64,000 nucleotides of DNA from Limnephilus marmoratus (lineage: Eukaryota > Arthropoda > Insecta > Trichoptera > Limnephilidae). The notes beneath the pieces were generated by a model that was not told the origin of the DNA, did no database searches, and saw nothing but the letters and a program-made list of their open reading frames with translations. This document shows, in pieces, positions 18,783-29,712 of this stretch. Each line of letters begins with the position of its first letter. The first letter of the stretch is position 1. Position numbers and translations under genes: made by a program. Where the stretch lies: contig OU862919.1 in NCBI GenBank assembly GCA_917880885.1, forward strand, positions 51,683,058 to 51,747,057, written 5' to 3'.

Positions 18783-18965
18783 TATCCAATAATTTTATTA
18801 AAAATAAATTGAATTAAAATTATTTTATCCCACCCCAGTCCACCCCCCCCCCCCAAAGTTGCGTATATATAACTAAAACCATAGTTTAAGAAATAAATGT
18901 AACAGTCTGAAGATGGTCATAATAGGCTGAAACCGGTAATGGTCAAAAATGAAATAACTGTAAAA

Positions 18966-19949
18966 AATTGTTTTAACATATTATTACGATGTAATTCCAC
19001 CACGAATTATTGGTATCAAAAATAGCTTTAAGAAAAAAATAACAGTAATAAATAACGTTTCTAATTGAACTACTTCAAAGGTTGCTAGATCGCACTAATG
19101 ATGTAGTTTTTTTAATATACATAGCAGATAAATGTGTCGATCTGCTGTTCAGTCAACAAGATCGCTAATTAGCCTTAATTCTGAATATTTTCCTTACAAA
19201 TCTGCGGCTCTGCGGATCGTAAGAATCACGAAAATTTCCCCAGAAAGGGGGAGGCCGGGGCGCGACGGTTCGCCGAGAAATGTCAAAGGGTGTGATAGAT
19301 AAGTAGAGCTCGCTAATTTCCATACTTCTTTCCATATTATATTTATGGTAATGACGGCCCCCTACAACCGCCCGCTACGAGCGCCGCTGTTGTTTCTAGT
19401 TAGTACAATAAGACCTTCTCGCCGTTGTGCCCCCGTCTCCTTCCCACCCCCGTCTACTCGCCTACCCTTGGCCCGGTAGGGACTTGTCGCTACCCCTCGC
19501 TACCCCTTCTGCAGGGTGTTGGGACAGTGACTAAACTGAAGCACGCACACGGTGGGGGGTGAATGATGCTTTTTTAAAGGTGCTCAATTATCGATTCGTT
19601 ATTTATTGCATTGAAAAGTTAGAACAAAAAAACATATTAAAACTTCTTTTGGCCATCGAAATATGAGAATTTTACCGTTATAGGACTGCCGAATATAAAT
19701 TGCACCACCTCATAACCTGGTTGCAATTAACCTGCGTGCAACCTAACCTAACCTATTTTTTTCTGCTCTGGCGTTATGAATTTTGATCAGTTACTTATGT
19801 GAGCAAGGCCAACGATGGTATTTTCAGAAGCCAGAGTCCTTTTTATCAATAGCCAACCAGCTTTTATAAATCACAAAACTTTTAAAATTATACCGAGATT
19901 GCAGACTGACTGTTAATCTAGACTGCTATTCAGAAACACGAAGATATTA
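18966..19949. other. Spacer with GC-rich, possibly conserved patch
   Basis: A GC-rich stretch at 19195-19520 contains 'gggggaggccggggcgcgac' and 'cgcccgctacgagcgccgct'. It has no open frame of note and no repeat relatives in the window. It could be a conserved non-coding element, but comparison with other genomes is needed to say so. Confidence 0.35.
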
Positions 19950-20395
19950 GTGTACAAAGCACTTATCACTTATCTTGAGGCAGGGAATGAGCGAGCACTG
20001 GACGTTTTTGAAAAGAAAATTTTGAGGCGCATCTTCGGACCTGTTCTAGAAAATGGATTTTGGCGCAGACGTTATAACAATGAGGTCTAAACTTTGTTTA
20101 AGGAGTTAAACGTCGCAAAATTTATAAAACTGGGAAGACTTCGGTGGCTGCGTCACGTGGAGAGAATGACCGAGCATCAAGCGCCAGTCCCTGCTGAACT
20201 CAAGAGTCTCAAGACCAATAGGGCGAAGGAGCCAAGATTAAGAGCGACAACGTCCTCAAAGACATCTTGGAGCTTCTAAACTGGAGAGACCTGGCACAAA
20301 ACCGAGATGAGGAAGACTCTTGAGGAGGCCAAGACCCACCAGGGGTTGTAGAGCCTATAGTGATGATACTGATGATGATGATGACCGAGATTGCA
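19950..20395 (+). pseudogene. LINE 3' end (RTE-like reverse transcriptase C-terminus)
   Basis: Decodes with frame breaks as VYKALITYLEAGNERALDVFEKK, ILRRIFGPVLENGFWRRRYN, then FIKLGRLRWLRHVERMTEHQAP and later EAKTHQGL. This is the conserved C-terminal tail of a non-LTR polymerase (RRIFGP..., LRWLGHV.RM...). It ends in 'tgatgatgatgatg', a microsatellite tail as in RTE-type LINEs. Stops (for example after YNNEV) make it inactive; the rest of the element is missing. Confidence 0.75.
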
Positions 20396-21174
20396 AATAA
20401 AAAAATATTTGTATTAAATATGCGGTAGTTAAAAAAATATCTAAATAATAGATTAACAATAGTTGAGCTCGCCGATCTGTCATTTGAATTAAACAATTTC
20501 AAAGTTGAAAAACTATTACTCGTTTGTTACGAGTCTCTGTGATCATTTATAAATCCTTCGCTAGAAAGCGTCCGTATTTATTTACATACCCAAAACGTTT
20601 CCTTTATTACTAAATTTAATAAAGCTTAAAATATAGTGAAGATACCCACACTTCACCCTTTCTCTCCCTCACCTACCCCCCCCCCCTCCCCCCTCTTGGC
20701 GCCCCGCCCGCACTGAGCGTCTTCTGTCTCATTAGCATAATTAATTAGAATCTATGTAACTCGGCGCGTTTTGCAAACCAGCCTGCGTATATCTGTTAAA
20801 CTCAGTTGTGTAAATAGATAAGGTTTGAGTTAAGTTCAGTTGAGTTTGTGTAAGTGAACAAGTGGCCCCGCGGGGTGAGGGGAGGGGGTGGTTGGTTCGG
20901 GTGAGGGGGGGGGGGGGGAGGTGGCACAAAAGGGGTGATTAAGAACCACGTGACAACTGACTGAATCGGTGAAATTAATCGTTATTAAGTGATTGCCGAA
21001 GATTTTGTGGCGACAACTTAAGTTTGACCAGATTTAAGCCTCGAGAGAGTTTTTTAAACAGTTCCACATTATAATTCGAATATTTATGTCGAGAAAGAGT
21101 CGTCACAGTTGAATTTGTGATACATGTACTAATATACTGAAGCGACACGTATCTGTGTATAATAATATAGGGTT
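20396..21174. other. Spacer with GC-rich homopolymer patches
   Basis: 20650-20720 and 20865-20920 are C- and G-rich (runs such as 'ccccccccc' and 'gggggggggg'). Two TCAGTT initiator-like words lie near 20802 and 20836, but neither has a downstream promoter element at the right distance. No gene is supported. Confidence 0.35.
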
Positions 21175-21325
21175 AGGTTGGCATAGGTCTTGGCGGCGAA
21201 CGCGTCTGCACGCATTGCGGTGGCTCTTCAGTTTTCCTTTAAAATACCCACCACACTGCATTCCCAAAGATAAAATAGTCCATGACGGAAATTATTTAAT
21301 TATGGAGTTAATGTAAAAAAATTAT
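21175..21325 (+). repeat. Repeat A copy, deleted
   Basis: Short copy containing 'aggtcttggcggcgaacgcg', then 'cccaccacactgcattccca', and the terminal 'ggagttaatgtaaaaaaatt'. The middle of the repeat is missing. Confidence 0.7.
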
Positions 21326-21454
21326 GTAGGCCGGAATAAAGAGATAATATTTAATGTAGATACCATGCTTTACAGTTTTACAAAAATGTTGAATTACTTT
21401 AAAATAGATGTAATAAGTGGTTCGATAGGTTTGGTGACTAGGTATTTGGTGTTT

Positions 21455-21770
21455 GTCTAGGTCTTGGCGGCAGATGAGTCTGTCTATTTACTGCGTGGCG
21501 GGCCGGATCGGGAGAGACTGGTTGAGGGAGATCATTTGGCCTCTCCAGTAAGATTCTCTCATCCCATCGCCTTGCACCGAAGTGGGAGGGATGGATTCAT
21601 ACGTTCGTCACTCTTTGTCCGACTGACCCCTAGATTCTCACCCACCCCTCATACACTTTTCCTTCCCAGAACATTCTCTCTTTCATTTCTCTTTAAAAGA
21701 CTCTCCAACAGCATCTTTAAAGATGACACAGGCCCCGAGGGAAATTATTTAAATAAAATGGCGTGAAGAA
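21455..21770 (+). repeat. Repeat A copy
   Basis: Begins 'gtctaggtcttggcggcaga', has the C/T-rich centre ('ctagattctcacccacccct') and ends near 'cacaggccccgagggaaatt'. It is the closest in structure to a stand-alone SINE-like version of the family. Confidence 0.75.
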
Positions 21771-21783
21771 CATAATTAATTAG

Positions 21784-21975
21784 ACTGGTCAGTGGTTGAG
21801 TCGGCTTAGCGCTTGGGTCCCACCCGAGCGTCGCGTGTTCGATTCCTCGGCTGGCTAAGTCCTCCATCACAACACAAGTAACATTTTCGGCTTTCTGTGG
21901 TGGTAGTAGGAGATTTTCAAACATTGTTGGATTATTTGTAAGCCGGGAATGTTTGTCTTTCTTTAAAAAAAAATA
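21784..21975 (+). repeat. SINE B copy, near full length
   Basis: Good reference copy: A-box-like 'tggttgagtcggcttagcg', B-box-like 'gtgttcgattcctcgg', body 'taagtcctccatcacaacac' and 'ttctgtggtggtagtaggag', and tail 'tttgtctttctttaaaaaaa'. RNA polymerase III promoter boxes imply transcription from the left. It inserted immediately after a repeat A copy. Confidence 0.9.
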
Positions 21976-22239
21976 AAAAATAAAAATGCGCTTTGATGGT
22001 TTCGACACGGACGCACATCCGATGGATGGGTAAAGGAGAGTAAGGAAAATGTATAACGGGCGAGCGAGTGCAAAAAGAAGTCGGGTATGTCCCACAGAGA
22101 CGTAGCATGGTCAAATGAATAAAATATTTGGATCTCTTCTTGCGTCGAAATAACAAGATTTTTTTAAAAATACAATAGCAAGAGACAGGTATACGTCAAG
22201 TCTGATGTTTTGCCTACCCCTAAGGAGAAATGGAACGAA

Positions 22240-22510
22240 GGTAAAATATTTTATTTTTAATTTTTAACTTTATGAGTAAAAATATTAGCGAAAATCAATC
22301 GAAAATCCGAAGAAAGAAAATCAGAAAAAGATATTGGCTCCACTGGGATTCGAACCCAGGACCCTTTGCTTAATGGCAAGTGTTTTACCAACTGCACTAA
22401 TATTGTCTTCATTTAATTAATATTATAATTTAAGATGTTACTCATAAAGTAAAAAATTAAAAATTAATAATATTCATCTCAGACTTGCATAAAAGTCAAT
22501 AGAAGTCGCG
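22240..22510 (-). repeat. SINE D copy (tRNA-derived)
   Basis: On the minus strand the head has A-box-like 'tagtgcagttgg' and B-box 'ggttcgaatccc' with an intact T-arm (ctggg/cccag), but no matching acceptor stem, so it is not a working tRNA gene. The outer flanks 'ttaactttatgagtaa' and 'ttactcataaagta' are inverted to each other. Confidence 0.75.
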
Positions 22511-22529
22511 TATCATCATCATCATCATT

Positions 22530-23097
22530 ACATAGTATAAAATGAAGTCGCTCAAAATGTATGTGCGCGTTAATCTTTTAAACTACGCAACGGATTTTCA
22601 TACGGTTTTCACCAATAGATAGAGTGATGGAAGAGGAATGTTTATATGTATAATACACGTAAATTATATTAGAAAAAAACCAGAAATTTAAAGAAAACAT
22701 ATTTTTGTGTGATTTAAAACGGCTGGCGGGCCGTACTATAGTCACTTTTGAAATTCGTTCTACGGAAGAAATTGGAAAATAGATGTCCTAGAGTAAGTAG
22801 GTATTTGATTTGAATTATTTTATTTGATGAAGTTGCTCAAAATGTATGTGCGCATAGATCTTTTAAACTACGCAACGGATATTCATGCGGTTTTCACCAA
22901 CAGATAGAGTGATTCAAGAGGAAGGTTTATATGTATAAAAACATGCTTATTATAGTAAAGAAAAGTCGAGAAATTTAAATATTCAAATCAGGCAGCGGGC
23001 AGCGGGCAGCGGGCAAGCGGGTGGTGTGGATTTTATAAAGGTTGGGTAATGGCGTTGTGTTTCGTTAGCCACAGCAACGTGTGGCCGGGTCTGCTAG
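22530..23097 (+). mobile_element. Helitron-like element with internal duplication
   Basis: The 3' end has the Helitron signature: hairpin GCCACA (23068-23073) / TGTGGC (23080-23085), a short spacer, and CTAG at 23094-23097 followed by T. A block containing 'aaactacgcaacgga', 'ggttttcaccaa' and 'agatagagtgat' occurs twice (about 22545 and 22832). A 'gggcagc' minisatellite lies at 22983-23020. No Rep/helicase coding sequence is present, so it is non-autonomous. Confidence 0.75.
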
Positions 23098-23139
23098 TTA
23101 AAAATAAAATCGTTAAAAATTATTCAGACACTATCTAGA

Positions 23140-23370
23140 TAGCGTTCAGTTCGAGTTGAATCTTGCAATCATATATAAAGATAGCAGCCAATAATATGTG
23201 CGTTAAGAAAATGAAGATAATGTTGGTAGTTTTTGGTCGAAGTATGATACAGTTAAATGTAAACCGAATTGGACGTAGGTTCCGTAACTCGGTTGGCAGA
23301 GAGCACTTGCCGTGTAAGCAAAGGGTCTTTTTCTGATTTTTCTGTCTCCAGATTTTCAAAGGTTAAATAG
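23140..23370 (+). repeat. SINE D-related copy
   Basis: Plus-strand head 'gtaactcggttggcagagag' and 'gtaagcaaagggtc', then 'tttttctgatttttctgtct'. The B-box is missing. The upstream part 23140-23280 is the reverse complement of 27490-27640, linking it to the long D copy there. Confidence 0.65.
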
Positions 23371-23389
23371 TTTGTTAGTTAATTTTCTA

Positions 23390-23565
23390 CTAGATATGAT
23401 TTTAAATTTTCATGGTCAAAAGTATTTTCGTCGTTTATTTTTGGGGTGTTATGCCTTGTTACGAATCTGCCCTGATGATGGACACTGTAACGCTGTCTGA
23501 AACTTTGGTTAAAGAAGAAGATAACGCAACACGGCATAACACCCTAATAACGAAAAAAAATTGAA
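23390..23565. mobile_element. Compact inverted PLE terminal-repeat pair
   Basis: The left arm (23390-23462) and right arm (23465-23565) are inverted copies of the PLE repeat with almost no spacer: 'ggtcaaaagtattttcgtcg' / 'gcataacaccctaataacga'. The right arm holds a hammerhead core at 23469-23509. Confidence 0.7.
23469..23509 (+). ncRNA. Hammerhead motif, helix III mutated
   Basis: Intact CTGATGA (23472-23478), extra T, helix II GGACA/TGTCT (one G-U), GAAA at 23499-23502. Helix III reads ACTT instead of ACGT, breaking the C-G pair. Helix I GCC/GGT still pairs. Likely impaired. Confidence 0.55.
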
Positions 23566-24601
23566 AATTATGTGTGTTAGAAATATTATTTTACTAACTT
23601 ACATAACTTTTTTCGATTTGAATTTTAAAACCCACAGAAATGTTATTATCCATCTATCATACAAAATATTCAAAAAATATTGCTATAAGGCAACACAAAT
23701 CCGCCTTTCCAAGATACGAATCAGTCGATACAACTTAATAATTACACCAAATGATGTCGTCACTAATATCATTGAAGCTAAGTTATAGTTTGAGGGGGAG
23801 GGGAGAGGCGGGTGGGTGGTGTTTTCCTCCCCACTAATGATGGGGTAGATTGGGGTGGCGGCCGCGGGCACACCCTTGCAAGGTTCCTTATTTAAATGTA
23901 AATTAGGTTCATTTCGCAAAATTAATGTTCTAGGATGCCCCCTCTCGCCCGCTCTACCCCCAGTCGTGGGGCGATCGACTATAGAAATCAGTTTTTATTA
24001 GAACATTAATTATATAGCTTATTATTTAAATTGGTTGAATACCGAAAATAATATAAGTGTGCTAGAAGTACGGTAGAATTCATTTTTGAATTCTTTTGGA
24101 TAGATTAATCAAACATTTTCAAATATCGAAATTCTTTCTCAAGCAGATAAAAAAACTGTATTGGACGATTTGGAGTCTAGGGTTTAACTCTCGATACGTC
24201 AAGATGCCAAACATAACGTCCGTAACCAAGTGGGTCGGCCAATGACCTCATGCAATTTTTTTGGGCGTTTAAACCATGGAGATCTTTTTTTTGTTATTTG
24301 TAAATTTTTTGTACATGTAGTATTACCTATATTTGACAAAATATTTTTTCCTGCGATAAACGATTTTTTCACATTTTTTTTAAACGGCACATTATGTATT
24401 AATCCTTTGCGCAAGAATACCTAAAATACTAAAAATATATTTCATGTATTTAAGTAAATATGAGAAGGAAAGAAATTTTGGGGTCCACCTTCAACCCCAG
24501 TTGGCTGCGGGAGAGTTAAAAACTCTAACGACGACACTAGTTTTCTTTCATATCATCTATATTTTATATTTATTCTTTTCAGCGTTAAATTTATTTTTAT
24601 T
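23566..24601. other. Spacer with G-rich and C-rich patches
   Basis: 23790-23870 is G-rich and 23930-23975 is C-rich. The remainder is AT-rich and none of the open frames resembles a protein I know. Confidence 0.4.
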
Positions 24602-24985
24602 AAATTATTATCGTCTATTTCCGATAGCTGATGGTTTTTGAAATTTGTTATTACAAATTTTCTTTCGTATGGATTTGCGAGTGACATTATAACAACTTAT
24701 TTTTAAATTTAGTATAATCCACTAATGTATTACAATATTTTGACCACCTAATTTATTGGTATTTTTTTGTTGACCTACAAATTGAAGAAAGATAATATGA
24801 GCGTATTTCATGACTCCAGAACTCCCCTATCAAGAATTTTTACTCGTTGAGACAGATCTGTCAACAGATTTCACGCTTTATGGTTTAAAATTAATGATTC
24901 GCCGTGAGATTTAAATAAATCACAACAATCGCAATGATACAAGTGTATCGCCCACTCAACCCTTCATTGTCCAGGGGCCAAGTCA
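24602..24985 (+). repeat. Duplicated block, copy 1
   Basis: Roughly 90% similar over about 385 bp to 28012-28410, in the same orientation and 3.4 kb apart. Shared words: 'atttccgatagct', 'cttcattgtccagg', 'agttt' and 'ccgtgagatttaaataaatc'. It ends at 'ccaagtca' in both, after which the sequences diverge completely. Non-coding. Confidence 0.8.
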
Positions 24986-25850
24986 CCCCCCGGCCCCCAC
25001 CCGGGGGGAGTGGGGTTTGGGTGCACCCCTGATTATAATTACTGTTTGTGATATCGATCGGCCGAGCCGCGTCTTACTTGTATTACCATAAATGTATAAT
25101 TATGACTCGCCACCCCCCCCGACACCCGGCTGCCCCCCTCTCCACTCACCCACACCCTTACCCTACCGAAACAACCCATTTTCGGTGTATTGAGGGGTTT
25201 CGTGATTCGTGAAAGGGTTAAGCGGCAACTGGGGTAATAATAATAAATGCATTAAGTAGGCTCTGCAATGGTAGGAGGCTGCTTTCCTTTGAATCATAAT
25301 GTATCGAATCATTTTTAATTGCGTTTTACGAAAATGCTAAATAAAATATGATAACTTTGGAAATTTGTACTTCTTAAATGGAGACTCATGGACGTCAGTA
25401 AGTAATACTCTCAGGAATTAAATAAGGATGTGACTGATGATTTTCATGACACTGTATTTTCAACTAATGTTAGCCATTGAAAATCGTTTTAACTAAAAGT
25501 TAAGCAAATACACTTGTAATAAAATTCGTTAGGTATCTATGCTTTTTTTAAGTTAAACAATAAAAAAATAACTAGTTTTCTAGATATAGGTATCAATAAG
25601 CGCTCTAGATGATTTTTTCATGGAATTCAATTTTTTTTCACTCCATTTTAACCTGTCTTTTTGTTTCATGGGTTTAAAAAAGGGATAGATTACAGCGGAT
25701 CTATCAGCGGTATTTCTTTAGTTAGTTAGTTAGCTTTCGCCAAAGTTTTAACACTTGCCGTTGATTGAAAAATTTCAGACTGAAAACCCTGTGCAAATTT
25801 CATCGCGCGAAAATTCTACATGCCCACGAGAGTTTTTCGAGCTATGTACA
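24986..25850. other. GC-rich patch then AT-rich spacer
   Basis: 24986-25020 and 25105-25165 are rich in C and G; the region 25200-25850 is AT-rich. No gene or repeat family is recognised. Confidence 0.4.
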
Positions 25851-25859
25851 ATCTTTCTT

Positions 25860-26648
25860 CTTCTTCTTCTTCCTTGCGCTGTCCCAACTCATTGCCTAGG
25901 TAGGCTGTTGGGGTCGGCTCTTCTCGTTCTCAGGTTGTAATTTCTCCTGTTCTGGGTATCGCCTTCATCCAGGCCGTTTTTCTGAAGAATTTTGGGGCAT
26001 TGAGTCATCCAGGAGTTGTTCGGTCTTCCTCTGGATGACTGTCGATGAAGCTCCATAGACATTGCCTGCCTCACTGTGTGGTTCGATGGTCTCCGTCTTA
26101 TGTCTATACCATCTCAACTGTCGTTCCTCCAGCTTACTATTTATGTCTGTGATACCCAGGCTACCACGAATGCGTGAACTTTTGATCTTATCTTTTAATG
26201 ATACTCCTGCCGACCATCTAAGCATTCGCATTTCTGCTGTTTCGAGTTGCCTAGAGTAGGAGTTGTACATAGTCCAGCATTCGGAGCCATACATTATTGC
26301 GGGTCTTACAATAGTCTGGTATATCTTTCCTTTAAGTTTTATAGGCATTTTGGAGTCACACAATATTCCTGTTACAGATCTAAATTTAATCCATCCCACA
26401 CCTATTCTATGGATGACATCCGCTGCACATCCTCCGTCTCTATGGATTAGTGAGCCCAGATACTTAAATGAATCAAAGTTGGCTAATGTTACTCCATCCA
26501 GTTGCATCGAAGGAGTTACAGCATTTGTGTCTTCAAATGGCAAATACAAATATTCAGTCTTTTTTCTGCTAATTTTTAGGCCATTATCCTCTAGAATAGC
26601 TATGTACAATGTACATACAAAAAGATAATCTACTTTATTGAGGTCCAT
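25860..26648 (-). pseudogene. RTE-type LINE reverse transcriptase, 3' fragment
   Basis: A continuous minus-strand frame of 227 residues (26648 to 25965) covers the reverse transcriptase thumb and C-terminal region: NGLKISRKKTEYL, FKYLGSLIHRDGG, VGWIKFRSVTGILCDSKMP, LKGKIYQTIVRPAIMYGSECW, TAEMRMLRWSAGVSLKDKI and LEERQLRWYRHK. This succession is diagnostic of RTE-clade LINEs. A second frame continues it to about 25890 (RRNYNLRTRRADPNS), so one frameshift lies near 25970. The 3' tail is a (GAA)n run on the minus strand at 25855-25870. The endonuclease and polymerase palm are missing (5' truncation, usual for LINE copies). Confidence 0.85.
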
Positions 26649-27304
26649 GGTTGGCCGAAAGATTTTTTAGTGACCCATATATCATTTATGTAGCCTAATA
26701 TTTATAAGCAACTAACCATATTGTTACAATACATAATAAAATATTTGTTTATCATATAACAGACCTGTTCCGTGGTATTATATATGAAAATGTAAGCCAC
26801 AACAAAATGAACAACGCAGAGGCGCGAAATTGGGGTAAAAAGAATACCCCCAGGCAATAATAATTTCCGTTCCAACACTAACGGAATCTTCGTATTCAAT
26901 TCTATTATTTTTCCATCCATTCCAAAACATACTTTATCGTTTTAATATTAATCCAATTTGCCGGGGATTAAATATGTAATTATATTTTTTCGGTTGTTTC
27001 GAAGCACGTACTTAAGTATCGCTTGTGTGTATATATTGTGTGAATCGCGCTTTAATTAAATTTGGTTCTTAATGGGGAGCAAAATATGCATACTCCGTAA
27101 TACAGTTGAGAGGTATTATCTTTTTTCGCTTTTATAATTATATAAGCTCATTGTTGTTTTAAAGGATGGCTGCAGTGTAAAATATTACCAAATTAAAATT
27201 TCCCTGTTTGTGTTGGAGATAGGAATTGTGTGGAAGTATGTGTTTGATGTTGCTAGCATGACATGTGACATTTTTTGTGATGTGATAACTTTTGTCTACT
27301 TAAT
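26649..27304. other. AT-rich spacer, nothing recognised
   Basis: No coding or repeat evidence. Confidence 0.45.
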
Positions 27305-27690
27305 TCGTTTTTTATTTTTATTTTTAACTTATTGAGTAAAACCTCTATTGTAATATTTAATCAATTGACAATGTTAGCGAAACTCAATCGCAAATCTGAA
27401 ACATAAAAATCAGGAAAAGTTACGGTCACATCTAGGACTCGAATCTAGGAAATTGACTTGCCGGTCAGTGCTCTACCAACTGAGCTAATGTGTCCCTTAC
27501 CAATTCGGTCATATTTGACTGTTCTTCGACCAAGAATTTCCAACATTCTCGTTATTTTCTTAACGCATATTTTTATTTATGTACGATATCAAGATTCAAC
27601 CAGAACTAAATGCTATCTAAAAAGTGTCTTGGATAAATTTATCCACTTTTTATTTAATATGCGACATCTATTGACTTTTCTGCAAGTCTA
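27305..27690 (-). repeat. SINE D-long copy
   Basis: The minus strand has a tRNA-like head, 'ttagctcagttggtagagc' as D-arm and A-box and 'gattcgagtcc' as B-box, at 27425-27490. Six of seven acceptor pairs can form, so this is the most tRNA-like head in the window, but the anticodon and T-stems have mismatches. The left flank 'ttaacttattgagtaa' matches other D copies. I call it a SINE head rather than a tRNA gene. Confidence 0.65.
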
Positions 27691-27750
27691 GAATGAATAT
27701 TTATATGTTTATTTTAAACTTAATGAGTAATACTTCAAATTGTGATTTTT

Positions 27751-27906
27751 AATTAATGAAGACAATATTAGCGAAACTCAATCGACAATCTGAAACAGAA
27801 AAATCATAGAAAGAGGTCAAAATCAAAAATTCCGGATTCGAGTTCCATATATGACCTGTGTTTCAGATTTTCGACGAGTTTCGCTAACATTGTCTTCATT
27901 TAATTA
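27751..27906. repeat. Fold-back element related to SINE D
   Basis: Arms 27751-27798 and 27856-27906 are near-perfect inverted repeats ('gaagacaatattagcgaaac' / 'gtttcgctaacattgtcttc'). The loop contains a B-box-like 'ggattcgagttcc'. Confidence 0.8.
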
Positions 27907-28011
27907 AACTTAAATTCATTATTCTGCAATACGTCCACAATATTAAATAATGTTACCAACTTATTTATCTTTATAAGGTAGAATTATATATATTTTTTTA
28001 AATTAAATTAT

Positions 28012-28410
28012 TAATTAATTATTGTCATCTATTTCCGATAGCTTATGGTTTTCGAAATTTGTTATTATAGATTTGTTTCTTATTGATTTGCGAGTGGCAT
28101 TATAACCACATATTTTTAAATTAAGTATAATGCACTAATATTGTATTACAATATTTTGACCATCTAATTTATTGGTAATTTTTTTGTTGACCTAAAAATT
28201 GAAGAAAGATAATATCAGCGTATTTCATGACGCCAGAACTCACCTATCAAGAGTTTTTTTCTCATTGAGGCAGATCCGTCATCAGATTTCACGTTTTTTA
28301 GTTTAAAATTAATGATTCACCGTGAGATTTAAATAAATCACAACAACCGCAATTGCCAATGATAAGAGTGTATCGCCCATTCAACCCTTCATTGTCCAGG
28401 AGCCAAGTCA
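28012..28410 (+). repeat. Duplicated block, copy 2
   Basis: Partner of 24602-24985 in the same orientation; ends at the same word ('ccaagtca'). Confidence 0.8.
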
Positions 28411-29712
28411 ACGTATTTTACATGGTCAATAGAATTTGCAGTCTACAATTTTAAGCTGGTGCGAATTCGATAATAAAATAAAATAAAATGTTTTTCGAGT
28501 AATAACAATAGTTTAAATGTTTAATCAAAAGAAAAATGATATACCAATTTTTGTCAAGAAACACATGTACATATATATTTTTTTATGATTTTATTTAAAC
28601 TAAAATTAAAATTCCGAAACATGCGATACCCAGATAATGTATAGATTTATTTTACTGAAACTTTTTTTTGAAATGGGTGTTGTTTATTACAAAATATTTT
28701 TTTGAAAATTTAACAAATCTGCCAACGACCTGTGGTCGGTATAACCTTATTATACTAAAAATAAACATTTTTTCTCAAAATTTAAGACATTCGTTTCCTA
28801 GATAAAAGAACATATGTATGAACATATAATTTTGTTGTGGAAAAGAGTCAATACGTCTAAAATCTGATTTAAAAATGACACATTTCTGGTTGTCTCTGCT
28901 TATACCCTCTTGTTATATACTCTTTTCTGGTATCACACCATATTTTTCAATATATATTTCTTATGCACAAGGGTAAAAGTAATTTTTAACATTAAATAAC
29001 TATAAGTAAGTCTTCAAAACACATACTATTGTAATCATTAACACACTGTGTAGTTTCAAATTGATTTCTATCTAAAATCTGGATAGGTACGCCGCGCTAT
29101 AATTAAATTATCACAAATTTAATGATTTCGGTGTTCGCCTTTTGTATTGATTCAAATGAACCTCCACTATCCAGCCTCACCTTTCTCACTCCTTACTCCA
29201 GGCGCACATAAATTATGAACACTTTCTGCGTCCCGGACCATAAATTATCCCTTTCTCTCCCTATCGTCTTTCATCTTAATAATCAAGCACTGACCTGAGG
29301 TTCATCCATCCCACAGTGTGTTCCTTCGAATCTCCGCAAAACTAATCAAGTTCTGGAATCAACTTCTGTGTAAGGAATAACAATAGATATCCGTTTTCAT
29401 TGAATTTGTAATATGCAATACACGGTAGCCACGGGCCACGAACCTAAAACCACGGGATTGGTACGAATAATAATAATAATTAAGGTAAACCCACCTTCTA
29501 GAACGTACAATGTACTTCCTATTCAACATGCCTTCTTGAATAATTATTTTAAGACGCGAAAGGTTTATTTGAAAATGCTTATTTATTATGCATATGCATA
29601 GATTAAAAATTTATATATAAAAAAATAGGACCAACTCAAAACGTCGGTATAAAAAAAAATATTTTTTCGCGTTTCAAAAAAAAATAACCCCCATTTCATT
29701 ATAATATACTTT
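28411..29712. other. AT-rich spacer
   Basis: No gene seen. 29095-29350 is less AT-rich and lacks repeat relatives in the window, so it might be unique conserved sequence; there is no direct evidence for that. Confidence 0.4.

Larger units (their letters stand above)
18250..18965. mobile_element. Inverted-repeat element G, host of nested insertions
   Basis: The outer arms at 18250-18345 and 18865-18965 are inverted copies: 'gaccggttccagcctattgt' with 'cttcagac', and on the right 'gtctgaagatggtcataata' with 'ggctgaaaccggtaatggtc', plus 'actatggttt/aaaccatagt'. The right arm keeps the hammerhead words CTGAAGA, GAAAC and CGGTA (18907-18938), but helix II does not pair well. Inside lies a hAT-like MITE (18386-18782), and inside that a SINE B copy. 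Confidence 0.6.

Noticed and set aside
19738..19760. Telomere-like CCTAA repeats
   Set aside because: Only about three units of an 'aacct' word; common by chance in insect DNA.
27425..27492. Functional tRNA gene on the minus strand
   Set aside because: A- and B-boxes and most acceptor pairs are present, but anticodon and T stems have mismatches and the flanks match SINE D.
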